Assembly: GCF_000761215.1 (NCBI RefSeq)
Contig: NZ_CP009438.1
Coordinates: forward strand, 2,809,501-2,873,500
Direction of reading: 5' to 3'
Length of the DNA stretch: 64,000 nt
From: Streptomyces glaucescens
Lineage (GTDB): Bacteria > Actinomycetota > Actinomycetes > Streptomycetales > Streptomycetaceae
The notes under the pieces are model-generated. The model did no database searches and was not told the DNA's origin. It saw nothing but the letters and a program-made list of their open reading frames with translations. Positions 44,528 through 51,662 of this stretch are shown in pieces. Each line of letters begins with the position of its first letter. Position 1 is the first letter of the stretch. The position numbers and the translations under genes are program-made.

Positions 44528-45478
44528 TCACAGCACCGCTCCCGCGGTCAGTGCCGCCTCGATCTCGTCCGCGGTGGGCATGGCCGAGGAGCACTCCAGG
44601 CGGGAGGCGACGATGGCGCCGGCGGCGTTGGCGTAGCGCATGGTCCGCTCCAGGTCCCAGCGTTGGAGCAGCCCGTGGCAGAGGGAGCCGCCGAACGCGT
44701 CCCCGGCGCCGAGACCGTTGAGGACCTTGACCGGCAGCGGGGGCAGCTCCGTCGACCCGCCCCCGCTGTCCACGGCGAGGACCCCCTCGGGCCCCTGTTT
44801 GACGACGGCCAGCTCGACCCCGGCGTCCAGCAGGGCGCGGGCGGCGGCGTGCGGTTCGCGCACGCCGGTGGCGACCTCGACCTCGTCCAGGTTGCCGACC
44901 GCGACCGTGGTGTGGCGCAGGGCCTCGGCGTAGAACCGGCGGGCGGTGCCCGGGTCCTCCCAGAACATGGGACGCCAGTCGAGGTCGAAGACGGTGGTGC
45001 CGGCCCTGGCCCGGTGGGCGAGGGCCGCGAGCGTCGCCGTACGGCTGGGCTCCTCGCTCAGGCCGGTGCCGGTGACCCAGAGGATCCGGGCCTCGCCGAG
45101 GGCGTCCAGGTCCAGCTCGTGGGCGTCGATCTCCAGGTCCGGGGCCTTGGGCTGCCGGTAGAAGTAGAGCGGGAAGTCGTCCGGCGGGAAGACCTCGCAG
45201 AAGGTGACCGGGGTGGGCAGTCCGGGCACGGCGGTGACCCAGCGGTCGTCCACGCCGAAGTCGCGCAGCGCCTGGTGGAGATAGGCGCCGAACGGGTCGT
45301 CACCGGTGCGGGTGATCACGGCGGTGCGCCGGCCGAGCCGGGCCGCGGCGACCGCGACGTTCGCCGCCGACCCGCCGAGGAACTTCCCGAACGACGACAC
45401 CTGGGCGAGCGGGACACCGGTCTGCAGCGGGTAGAGGTCCACTCCGATCCGCCCCATCGTGATCAGGTCGTAGGCCAT
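44528..45478 (-). CDS. iolC: 5-dehydro-2-deoxygluconokinase IolC
   Basis: 316 residues, PfkB family. Motifs are KFLGGSAANVAVAAARLG near the start and LNGLGAGDAFGGSLCHGLL with the catalytic Asp near the C-terminus. It phosphorylates 2-deoxy-5-keto-gluconate before aldol cleavage. The start is supported by GAAGGGAAGCCG. First gene of the leftward iol operon (iolC, aldolase, iolB, iolD, mmsA). Confidence 0.93.
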   Translation of the reverse strand: MAYDLITMGRIGVDLYPLQTGVPLAQVSSFGKFLGGSAANVAVAAARLGRRTAVITRTGDDPFGAYLHQALRDFGVDDRWVTAVPGLPTPVTFCEVFPPDDFPLYFYRQPKAPDLEIDAHELDLDALGEARILWVTGTGLSEEPSRTATLAALAHRARAGTTVFDLDWRPMFWEDPGTARRFYAEALRHTTVAVGNLDEVEVATGVREPHAAARALLDAGVELAVVKQGPEGVLAVDSGGGSTELPPLPVKVLNGLGAGDAFGGSLCHGLLQRWDLERTMRYANAAGAIVASRLECSSAMPTADEIEAALTAGAVL

Positions 45479-45810
45479 CGGCTTCCCTTCGTCACGGCTC
45501 TCCCGGCTTTCTAGCCCCGCCTGCCGAGCCCTGTCAATGTTTTGTCCGGACATTCGGACGAGCATGCGAGGCCGCATCCGTCCACCCACGGGCCATCGTT
45601 ACCGTTTATGGCCATTGCGTCACAAATGCTTCCTCCCCGTCACACATGTCGCGTCCGTGTGCGCCCTCGGTCACACCTGGCCGACATGCCGCCCTCACGG
45701 TCACTCAGCGTCGTTCATCGGGCACAGGCTTGGTGATCGCCAGCGCAGCACCCGGTCCCCCCGGCGGCCGTTCCGGCCGCCGCCGTGGTGCGCGCAGGGA
45801 GGTGCACTTC
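45479..45810. other. 332-bp divergent region between iolC and a small HTH gene
   Basis: It contains the iol operon promoter and the operator-like palindrome at 45543. The part nearest the HTH gene supplies CAGGGAGGTGCACTTC as its ribosome-binding site. Local AT content is higher at 45535-45640, as expected for promoters. Confidence 0.5.
45543..45552. promoter_or_regulatory. Operator-like palindrome upstream of iolC
   Basis: TGTCCGGACA is a perfect 10-bp palindrome 65 bp before the iolC start. A related half site, TTCGGAC, follows directly. A GntR or LacI-type repressor of inositol genes is the natural candidate, but no such regulator lies in the window. Confidence 0.5.
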
Positions 45811-46011
45811 ATGACCGACCGAAGGCTCTGGTCCTACAAGGACATCGCGGCGCACATCCGGGTGCAGCCGGACACCGTGCGGTCCTACCGCAAGCACGGA
45901 CTGCTGCCCCCGCCCGACCACGTCGAGGGCGGCAAGCCCTACTGGTACTCCGACACCATCCGCGCCTGGGTCGCCGCCCGCCCCGGCAACCGCCCCCGCA
46001 GAGACCGCTGA
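45811..46011 (+). CDS. Small MerR/AlpA-like helix-turn-helix protein
   Basis: 66 residues from ATG with GGGAGGTGCACTTC. LWSYKDIAAHIRVQPDTVRSYRKHGLLPPPD is the winged-helix HTH of MerR/AlpA-like proteins, and GGKPYWYSDTIRAWVAAR ends the fold. It has no effector domain. It may be a DNA-binding adaptor or excisionase-like protein; regulation of iol is possible given its position but not shown. Confidence 0.75.
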   Translation: MTDRRLWSYKDIAAHIRVQPDTVRSYRKHGLLPPPDHVEGGKPYWYSDTIRAWVAARPGNRPRRDR

Positions 46012-46389
46012 CCGCCGGGCGCCGGCGACGGGCCGGGGCGGGGCGCCGGGGAAGGGCCTGGGCGCCGGGGAAGGGCCAGACTTCACCGCCGCTCGACTCC
46101 ACGCCCACGACGCCCCGGTTGGGGCACTCACCGCCCGGCCCCACCACGGCCCGTACGCCACCGGAGGCCCCAACAGCCCGTAACACGCGCACAGTTGAGG
46201 GATTCGGGGCCGGACGCGGCGCCCCGGCGGGGCTCTCGCCCCGCGTGCCGTCCGGTGGCCGCCGGGGGCGGGTCGCTCCATCGTTCGAGGCGTCACACAT
46301 CCCGCTGAAAAACCGGCGACACAGCGCCCACCGATCGCGCACGGCTCCCCCTTGATCAAGCTGGTGTCTTCTGCGAAGGAGACGCCACT
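46012..46389. other. 378-bp gap with a short tandem repeat
   Basis: Two copies of GGGCGCCGGGGAAGGGCC lie at 46041-46058 and 46060-46077. The rest is non-coding. The right end carries GAAGGAGACGCCACT, the ribosome-binding site of the condensation-domain gene. Confidence 0.5.
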
Positions 46390-47802
46390 GTGCGAATTTC
46401 TGACATTCAGCGCTGCGAGGTCCGGCCCGGACGGCTCGTCGAGTGGACGTTCAGCCCGGCGACCATCGCGGCGGCGGCAGCGCTGCCACCGGACCCGCGA
46501 CCGCCCGCGTACATCCAGGAGTCGCACGTCAGAACGGCCAGGTCGGTACGTGACGACGGACTGTTCGTACCGACCTGGCTGGGCACGGCTTTCGACCTGC
46601 CGGGCCGCGCCGACCTCGACGCGCTGGAACGGGCGCTGCGCGACTGGACCCTGCGTCACGAGACGCTCCGCAGCGGCTTCCGGTGGGTCGGCGACGACAT
46701 GCACCGGTTCACGCTCGCCGAGAAGGACGTGGCCCTGCAACGCGAGGAGGTCGGCGACTTCGCCGACGCGGACGCGCTGGTCCGCTACCTGCAGGACCGG
46801 TTCGACGTCGCGGCGGACGCGCTCGGCTGGCCGAACCTCATCTACGCGGCGGTCCTGCGCGACGAATCCACCAGCGTGTACATGGCCTTCGACCACACCA
46901 ACGTCGACGCCTACTCCCTCCAGCGCATCCCGGAGGAGATCCACGACCTCTACACGGCGGGCGTCACGGGGCGGCCCGTCACCGGCCCGGCCGTGGGGAG
47001 TTACGTCGACTTCTGCGGCCAGGAGCGGGCGGACGCGGACGGGATCGACGACACGCACGCCATCGTGGCCCGCTGGCGGGAGTTCATCGGCCGGTGCGGC
47101 GGGCGGCTCCCGGAGTTCCCCGTCGACCTCGGACTGCAGCCCGGCGGCGTACTGCCCGCCCAGAAGCTGATGTGCGAGCCCCTCCTCGACGCGGACGCGG
47201 CCGCCGCGTTCGAGGAGCACTGCCGGCCCTACGGCGGCAGCCTGGTCGGCATCCTCGCCGCGACCAGCCTGATCGTCCACGAACTCGGCGGGCAGCCGTA
47301 CTACCGCACGGTCGTCCCGTTCCACACCCGGCTGAAGTCCGCCTGGTCGGACTCCGTGGGCTGGTACGTGGGCGGCGCACCGATCGAGGTGCCCGCGACG
47401 CGGGACTTCGGCAGTGCCCTCACCGCCGTCCGCTCCGAGCTGCGGGCCAACCGGTCGCTGGCGCGCATCCCGCTGGCGCGCGTACTGCGCCTGCTCGGCT
47501 CGGACTTCCGCCCGACCTCCCCCGACCTGCACTCGATCGTGTCGTACGTCGACGCCCGCCTCATCCCCGGAGCGGCCCGCTGGGCCGAGAAGAAGGCGTA
47601 CGGGCTGATGCGGGTGTCGTACGGCGACCAGGTGTGCGTCTGGGTCAACCGGCTGCACGAGGGCCTGTGGCTCGCCTGCCGTTACCCGGACACGGAGGTG
47701 GCCTACCGGAACGTGCGGCTGTACGTCGAGGGACTGCGCGAGCTGATCGCCTCCGCGCCGGCCCGGGACCGGCTCCAGGTCTCGGAACCGGCCTTCTCCT
47801 GA
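46390..47802 (+). CDS. Stand-alone condensation-domain (NRPS C / PapA-like) acyltransferase
   Basis: 470 residues from GTG, the length of one condensation domain. The active-site HxxxD motif is present as DHTNVDAYS (His169, Asp173). FHTRLKSAWSDSVGWYVGGA corresponds to the channel/floor region. No carrier, adenylation or signal sequence is attached. Relatives include PapA acyltransferases, wax-ester synthases and free-standing C domains that join an acyl donor to an alcohol or amine. It is the gene immediately before the small secreted-protein island, with its own ribosome-binding site. Substrate unknown. Confidence 0.82.
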   Translation: MRISDIQRCEVRPGRLVEWTFSPATIAAAAALPPDPRPPAYIQESHVRTARSVRDDGLFVPTWLGTAFDLPGRADLDALERALRDWTLRHETLRSGFRWVGDDMHRFTLAEKDVALQREEVGDFADADALVRYLQDRFDVAADALGWPNLIYAAVLRDESTSVYMAFDHTNVDAYSLQRIPEEIHDLYTAGVTGRPVTGPAVGSYVDFCGQERADADGIDDTHAIVARWREFIGRCGGRLPEFPVDLGLQPGGVLPAQKLMCEPLLDADAAAAFEEHCRPYGGSLVGILAATSLIVHELGGQPYYRTVVPFHTRLKSAWSDSVGWYVGGAPIEVPATRDFGSALTAVRSELRANRSLARIPLARVLRLLGSDFRPTSPDLHSIVSYVDARLIPGAARWAEKKAYGLMRVSYGDQVCVWVNRLHEGLWLACRYPDTEVAYRNVRLYVEGLRELIASAPARDRLQVSEPAFS

Positions 47803-47990
47803 CACAACTGTTCGCCACTTCCCCCGTGTTGGTGTCGCGCGCCCCCGCACCCGACACCCCCGCACCTCGCACGCGGACGCACGCGGGCCGCAACTCCCGT
47901 GCAGAAACGGCGATTTGGCAGTCGATCGACGCATTCGCCACCTCTTGCCACCCTCGCGACACAGATGTCAGGCGTGAAACCAACTCGTCC

Positions 47991-48016
47991 GTTACTGCTA
48001 GTGTTTGTTCAGTAAC
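47991..48016. promoter_or_regulatory. Inverted repeat upstream of the first island gene
   Basis: GTTACTG and CAGTAAC form a perfect 7-bp inverted repeat with a 12-bp spacer, 46 bp before the start of the gene at 48062. GCTAG follows or overlaps each arm. It could be a regulator site overlapping the promoter. No protein can be named. Confidence 0.4.
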
Positions 48017-48061
48017 GCTAGGCAATCAGTCTCGTCTGACGAGCGAAGAACCGAGGGTTCC

Positions 48062-48304
48062 ATGCGCAAGTTTCAGCAGGTCGTGATCGCAGCAGTGGCC
48101 GCCGGCGGACTGTCGGCCATCGGCGCCGGCACCGCCACCGCCGGCACCTCCGACGAGGGACTGCAGGTGGCCAACCTGTTCCGCCCTTACCAGGAGTGCA
48201 GCCCGCAGACGGTGGTCGAGAACAACGTCCCGATCGGCGTGCTCGGCCTCGCCGGCACCCTGGACACCACCTGCGACCAGTACAACAACGCCTTCAACGG
48301 CTGA
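48062..48304 (+). CDS. Small secreted protein, ECSPQT family (short form)
   Basis: 80 residues; GAGGGTTCC precedes ATG. A signal peptide (MRKFQQVVIAAVAAGGLSAI, cleavage near ATAG-TSD) leaves ~52 residues. The mature part is LFRPYQECSPQT, a hydrophobic NVPIGVLGLAG stretch, and a second Cys (Cys46 and Cys71, 25 apart). The same module ends the 166-residue protein at 51.7-52.2 kb, with identical cysteine spacing. It resembles rodlins in size, signal and two-cysteine plan, but is not a classical rodlin. Probably a hyphal-surface peptide; inference. Confidence 0.82.
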   Translation: MRKFQQVVIAAVAAGGLSAIGAGTATAGTSDEGLQVANLFRPYQECSPQTVVENNVPIGVLGLAGTLDTTCDQYNNAFNG

Positions 48305-48334
48305 GTTCCACGGCGCCATCGCGCGCGGCGCACG

Positions 48335-48374
48335 GAACGGGGCCCTTCGAGCCACGCTTCGAGGGGCCCCGTTC
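48335..48374 (+). terminator. Terminator after the 48062 gene
   Basis: GAACGGGGCCC pairs with GGGCCCCGTTC (11 bp) around an 18-nt loop that can pair further (TTCGA/TTCGA context). Confidence 0.75.
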
Positions 48375-48476
48375 GGCGGCCGGGCGCCCGAGCGTCCACG
48401 ACACAGCCCGGCGCGGTCGGCGTCCGGGCACACGGTGCCCGCAGGACGGGCACCCCTACAGAGGGACACGCATCAC

Positions 48477-48794
48477 ATGTTCAGCACGAGAAAGGCCGCG
48501 GCCGTCTCGGGCCTCGTCGGCGGCCTCGTCCTGGCCTGCACCGGCATCGCCCAGGCGCAGGCCGCGAACCCGGGAGCCTGCACACGGGACGTCCTGGGCA
48601 ACATCACCTGCAGCCAGCACATCACGGGCGTCATCCCCGAGAACGGCGTCATCCCCCACCAGGAGACGTGCCAGCCGGTGCAGCCCGTGACCCTGCCCGC
48701 CGCCACGGGCACCGGCGTGATGCGGGTCGGCCCCAGGGTGACCTGCTCCCAGGAGACGGGGCGCGCGCCCGAAGCGGCGGACGGCAGGCCGTAG
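48477..48794 (+). CDS. Small secreted four-cysteine protein (type D, copy 1)
   Basis: 105 residues. A signal peptide (MFSTRKAAAVSGLVGGLVLA) ends near AQAQAA. The mature part has four cysteines in a CTRDVLGNITC ... ETCQPVQPVTLP ... PRVTC layout. The protein at 49.8 kb has the same order of cysteines and a VxLP segment, so the two are diverged paralogues. Two disulphides are likely after export. No known family. Confidence 0.75.
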   Translation: MFSTRKAAAVSGLVGGLVLACTGIAQAQAANPGACTRDVLGNITCSQHITGVIPENGVIPHQETCQPVQPVTLPAATGTGVMRVGPRVTCSQETGRAPEAADGRP

Positions 48795-48970
48795 CCGGCC
48801 GGCACGGCTCCGGCTCCGCGGCACGGGCGGTCCGCCGTCAGACGCCCTACTACATAAGGGGGGCCGCGGCGACATGGGGACACAGATCCCGAAGTTACTA
48901 CCCAACGTATGTATAGGCTCACTTTCAGTAGTCGAACCAGGTGGTCAGCCTGGACGAGAAAGGGTCAAAC

Positions 48971-49603
48971 ATGCGTAAGTTTCAGCGCGCTGCGGTCGTA
49001 GCGGCGACGGTCGTGGGGCTGTCCGCCCTCGGCGCCGGTGTCGGTTTCGCCTACGAAGGGCACGACGCGGCTCCGGCGGTCACCGCCGTGGCCAACTCGT
49101 CGGCGAAGGCCGTTGCCTTCGGCGGCGGCTTCTACGCTCAGGCGGCCCACCCGGAGCTGCAGCCGGTGGCCCAGCCGGCCGCGCAGCCCGTCGCGCAGCC
49201 GGTGGCCCAGCCCGTCGCGCAGCCGGTGGCCCAGCCCGCCGCGCAGCCCGTCGCCCAGCCGGCCGCGCAGCCGGTCATCCTGCCCGCAACCCAGGCTCAG
49301 CCGCAGGCCCAGCCCGAGGGCCCGCAGTACACCGAGGCTCAGCCGCAGGCCCAGCCCGAGACCCAGCCGTTCGTCGAGGGCCAGCCGCAGGCCCAGCCCG
49401 AGGGGCCCCAGTACACCGAGGCTCAGCCGCAGGCCCAGCCCGAGACCCAGCCGTTCGTCGAGGGCCAGCCGCAGGCCCAGCCCGAGGGCCCGCAGTACAC
49501 CGAGGCTCAGCCGCAGGCCCAGCCCGAGGGCCCGCAGTACACCGAGGGTCAGCCGCAGGCCCAGCCGGAGGAGCCCCAGTACGCCGAGTACCAGGGCGAG
49601 TGA
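48971..49603 (+). CDS. Secreted Gln/Pro repeat protein
   Basis: 210 residues. The signal peptide (MRKFQRAAVVAATVVGLSAL) ends near GFAYEG. After ~30 residues the protein becomes periodic: ten QPVAQPAAQP-like units, then alternating 14-residue units QPQAQPEGPQYTEA and QPQAQPETQPFVEG. There is no cysteine, sorting signal or membrane helix. Tyr- and Gln-rich periodic sequence suggests an extended structural or cross-linkable polymer (transglutaminase and tyrosinase substrates look like this; a melC tyrosinase is in the window). Function inferred only. Confidence 0.78.
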   Translation: MRKFQRAAVVAATVVGLSALGAGVGFAYEGHDAAPAVTAVANSSAKAVAFGGGFYAQAAHPELQPVAQPAAQPVAQPVAQPVAQPVAQPAAQPVAQPAAQPVILPATQAQPQAQPEGPQYTEAQPQAQPETQPFVEGQPQAQPEGPQYTEAQPQAQPETQPFVEGQPQAQPEGPQYTEAQPQAQPEGPQYTEGQPQAQPEEPQYAEYQGE

Positions 49604-49609
49604 AGACGT

Positions 49610-49630
49610 GCCGAGGGCTCGCCCCTCGGC
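49610..49630 (+). terminator. Terminator after the Gln/Pro repeat gene
   Basis: GCCGAGGG pairs with CCCTCGGC across a short loop, starting 7 nt after the stop codon. Confidence 0.65.
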
Positions 49631-49835
49631 GCCCAGGGCGTGTCGAGTGACACCCCGTGGTGAGAAACAGCCCGGACGCGCGGCGATCGGCCAGTGCGCG
49701 TCCGGGCTTCCGCCATCCCGCCTCCGGCCGCGGCACGGCCGGGCGCGGGATGCTCTGTTCCGCTCCTCTCGGGCCCGGGCGCACGCCGGTCAACGGCACA
49801 GGCGCCCGGGCCTCCGTCGTAAAGGAAACCAGCAC

Positions 49836-50180
49836 ATGTTGACTCTGCAGAAGTTCGTCACCGTCTCGGGGCTCGTCGGGAGTCTCGCCGCGGTGTGCGT
49901 CGGGGCCGGACACGCGTACGCGGGCGAGAAGCCGGGCGAATGCCGGACCACGGAGCAGGGTGGCACCGTCTGCGTCCGCAAGAGCGAGACGCACGTCGAG
50001 AAGGACGGCACGTACACCATCCGGCAGTCGCAGAGCTGCACCGTGGCCGACCGGCCGCGCGTGGTGCTCCCGGAGGAGCGGCTGATGGAGGGCGGCTCCG
50101 CCAGGATCGGGGAGCGCATCGACTGCTCCAACAGGGCCGAGCTGCCCGAGGGATTCAGGAAGCCGAGCATCAAGCGCTGA
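49836..50180 (+). CDS. Small secreted four-cysteine protein (type D, copy 2)
   Basis: 114 residues from ATG with AAAGGAAACCAGCAC. The signal peptide (MLTLQKFVTVSGLVGSLAAV) ends near AYAGEK. Four mature cysteines lie in ECRTTEQGGTVC ... QSCTVADRPRVVLPEE ... RIDC, matching the order in the 48.5-kb protein. It is more basic at the end (FRKPSIKR). Function unknown. Confidence 0.75.
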   Translation: MLTLQKFVTVSGLVGSLAAVCVGAGHAYAGEKPGECRTTEQGGTVCVRKSETHVEKDGTYTIRQSQSCTVADRPRVVLPEERLMEGGSARIGERIDCSNRAELPEGFRKPSIKR

Positions 50181-50198
50181 GAGCACGGCCGGGCAGAA

Positions 50199-50226
50199 GC
50201 CGGGCCGGGAGGGATCCCGGCCCGGC
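50199..50226 (+). terminator. Terminator between convergent genes at 50.2 kb
   Basis: GCCGGGCCGGGA pairs with TCCCGGCCCGGC around GGGA. It lies between a rightward and a leftward gene and can serve both. Confidence 0.8.
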
Positions 50227-50313
50227 ATCGCCGTGCCCCGCGGCATGTCCGCGCGGGAAAAAGGAAATTTCCGGTGCCCGGCGGACCGCCGGACACCGGG
50301 AACGGGTGTCGCC

Positions 50314-50583
50314 TTACTCGAAGCTGTTGTTGCAGCCCATCTCGGAGCCGAGCTCGGTGAGCTGGGCACCCGGGTTGCCCTCGCCGTTCACCGCGTTGCC
50401 CAGCACACCGTTGAGGATGCCCACGTTGCCGAGGACGTCGACGTTGGCGTCGTGCGACCGGCAGATGCTGCTCTGCGTGATGTCGAAGCCGTCGCCGCCA
50501 CCGGCGTGGGCGGTGCCGGCGCCCAGGAGCCCGACGCTTCCGAGAGCCGCGACGAGGACGGCAGCCTTGCGGATCTTGCGCAT
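50314..50583 (-). CDS. Small secreted two-cysteine protein, GNPGAQ family copy 1
   Basis: 89 residues; CACTGGAGATGAC precedes ATG. A signal peptide (residues 1-27, ending AHA) leaves GGGDGFDITQSSIC, then RSHDANVDVLGNVGILNGVL, NAVNGEGNPGAQLTELGSEM and GCNNSFE. Cys41 and Cys84 frame a beta-prone, Gly/Asn/Val-rich core, so one disulphide loop is likely. Size, export and alternating NV..V pattern recall chaplins and rodlins, but neither signature is complete. It carries the shared leader palindrome at 50611. Confidence 0.85.
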   Translation of the reverse strand: MRKIRKAAVLVAALGSVGLLGAGTAHAGGGDGFDITQSSICRSHDANVDVLGNVGILNGVLGNAVNGEGNPGAQLTELGSEMGCNNSFE

Positions 50584-50610
50584 GTCATCTCCAGTGAGGT
50601 GAGGTGGGTG

Positions 50611-50627
50611 CGATCTGTCGAAGATCG
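50611..50627 (-). promoter_or_regulatory. 17-bp leader palindrome, copy 1
   Basis: CGATCT-GTCGA-AGATCG lies 27 nt upstream of the start codon, between promoter region and ribosome-binding site. The same element is found in the leaders of the other three GNPGAQ-family genes. Confidence 0.75.
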
Positions 50628-50665
50628 CCGTTCATGCAGTCACGGGGACTGCACTGGTGCTGCAT

Positions 50666-50713
50666 GCGCATGGTCCCGGCACCCAACCGATGCCCGGTGC
50701 CGGGACCATGCGC
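50666..50713 (-). terminator. Long hairpin terminator after GNPGAQ copy 2
   Basis: GCGCATGGTCCCGGCACC pairs perfectly (18 bp) with GGTGCCGGGACCATGCGC around a 12-nt loop, just downstream of the copy-2 stop codon. Confidence 0.88.
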
Positions 50714-50743
50714 GTTCTCAGCGCCCGTGCGCCGAGGAGGCTC

Positions 50744-51013
50744 TTAGAAGGCGCTGTTGTTGCAGCCCGCCTCGGAGCCGAGCTCGGTCAGCTGGGCGCC
50801 CGGGTTGCCCTCGCCGTTCAGCAGGTTGCCGCCGAGGCCGTTGAGGATGCCCACGTTGCCGAGGACGTCGACGTTGGCGTCGTGCGACCGGCAGACGCTG
50901 CTCTGCTTGATCTCGAAGCCGTCGCCGCCACCGGCGTGGGCGGTGCCGGCGGCCAGGAACCCGACGCTTCCGAGAGCCGCGACGAGGACGGCAGCCTTGC
51001 GGATCTTGCGCAT
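50744..51013 (-). CDS. Small secreted two-cysteine protein, GNPGAQ family copy 2
   Basis: 89 residues, the closest paralogue of the 50.3-kb gene: the signal peptide and leader are almost identical, and the mature part differs mainly in FEIKQSSV, ILNGLGGNLLNG and the GCNNSAF end. Cysteines are at the same positions. The differences lie in the exposed core, which may mean diversification after duplication. Its own promoter and terminator copies suggest independent transcription. Confidence 0.85.
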   Translation of the reverse strand: MRKIRKAAVLVAALGSVGFLAAGTAHAGGGDGFEIKQSSVCRSHDANVDVLGNVGILNGLGGNLLNGEGNPGAQLTELGSEAGCNNSAF

Positions 51014-51040
51014 GTCATCTCCAGTGAGGTGAGGTGGGTG

Positions 51041-51057
51041 CGATCTGTCGAAGATCG
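51041..51057 (-). promoter_or_regulatory. 17-bp leader palindrome, copy 2
   Basis: CGATCT-GTCGA-AGATCG, identical to copy 1, 27 nt upstream of the start codon at 51013. Confidence 0.75.
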
Positions 51058-51101
51058 CCGTTCATGCAGTCACGGGGACTGCACTGGTGCTGCATGCGGA
51101 C

Positions 51102-51137
51102 GGTCCCGGCACCTACCCGATGCCCGGTGCCGGGACC
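51102..51137 (-). terminator. Hairpin terminator after GNPGAQ copy 3
   Basis: GGTCCCGGCACC pairs with GGTGCCGGGACC (12 bp). It is the duplicated counterpart of the hairpin at 50666, with the outer base pairs lost. Confidence 0.82.
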
Positions 51138-51173
51138 ATGCGCAGTTGCAGCGCCCGTGCGCCGAGGAGATCC

Positions 51174-51449
51174 TCAGAAGGCGCTGTTGTTGCAGCCCAT
51201 CTCGGAGCCGAGCTCGGTGGACTGGGCGCCCGGGTTGCCCTCGCCGTTCACCGCGTTGCCCAGCAGGCCGTTGAGGATGCCCACGTTGCCGAGGATGTCG
51301 AGGTTCAGGTCGTGCGACTTGCACTGCGAGCTCTGCGTGATGCTGAACTTGTCGCCGTCCTTGCCGTCGTTCGCGTGGGCCGTGCCGCCCACCATCCCGA
51401 TGGTGCCGAGGGCAGCGACCAGGACGGCAACGTTGCGAAGCTTGCGCAT
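51174..51449 (-). CDS. Small secreted two-cysteine protein, GNPGAQ family copy 3
   Basis: 91 residues; ATCGGAGAAGAA precedes ATG. Signal peptide MRKLRNVAVLVAALGTIGMV ends near AHAND. The mature part KFSITQSSQCKSHDLNLDIL ... GNPGAQSTELGSEMGCNNSAF is clearly homologous to copies 1 and 2 but more diverged and more charged at the N-terminus (DGKDGDK). It has the same cysteine pair and the leader palindrome (51474). Confidence 0.85.
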   Translation of the reverse strand: MRKLRNVAVLVAALGTIGMVGGTAHANDGKDGDKFSITQSSQCKSHDLNLDILGNVGILNGLLGNAVNGEGNPGAQSTELGSEMGCNNSAF

Positions 51450-51473
51450 TTCTTCTCCGATGGTGAGTCCGTG

Positions 51474-51490
51474 CGATCTGAAGCAGATCG
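51474..51490 (-). promoter_or_regulatory. 17-bp leader palindrome, copy 3
   Basis: CGATCTG-AAG-CAGATCG, 7-bp perfect arms, 24 nt upstream of the start at 51449. The spacer differs from copies 1 and 2 while the arms are kept, which argues for selection on the arms. Confidence 0.78.
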
Positions 51491-51596
51491 ACCTCTTACA
51501 GTTACGAGAGACTAGAGCGAATCCCCGCAAAACGGACAGCGGCGCGCCGTTTTCGCGGCGTCGAAGCAGAAGCACCCGAATGTCGCAACGCATGCG

Positions 51597-51631
51597 CACG
51601 GGCCCGTCGGTCGGGATACCGAGGGCCCGTG
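51597..51631 (-). terminator. Terminator after the 51663 gene
   Basis: CACGGGCCC pairs with GGGCCCGTG (9 bp) around a 17-nt loop, about 30 nt past the stop codon. Confidence 0.7.
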
Positions 51632-51662
51632 TCCGGTGCCGGTGTTACGGCCGCGGGAAGCG

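Larger units (their letters stand above)
50314..51173. repeat. Tandem duplication, period about 430 bp
   Basis: Bases 50314-50743 and 50744-51173 are near-identical over gene, leader palindrome and intergenic hairpin. Differences are concentrated in the middle of the coding region (for example VLGNAVNG versus LGGNLLNG). The third copy (51174-51449) is more diverged. Confidence 0.9.

Noticed and set aside
50314..51449. CRISPR-like repeat array
   Set aside because: The repeats are gene-length duplications of about 430 bp, not short direct repeats with unique spacers; no cas genes.
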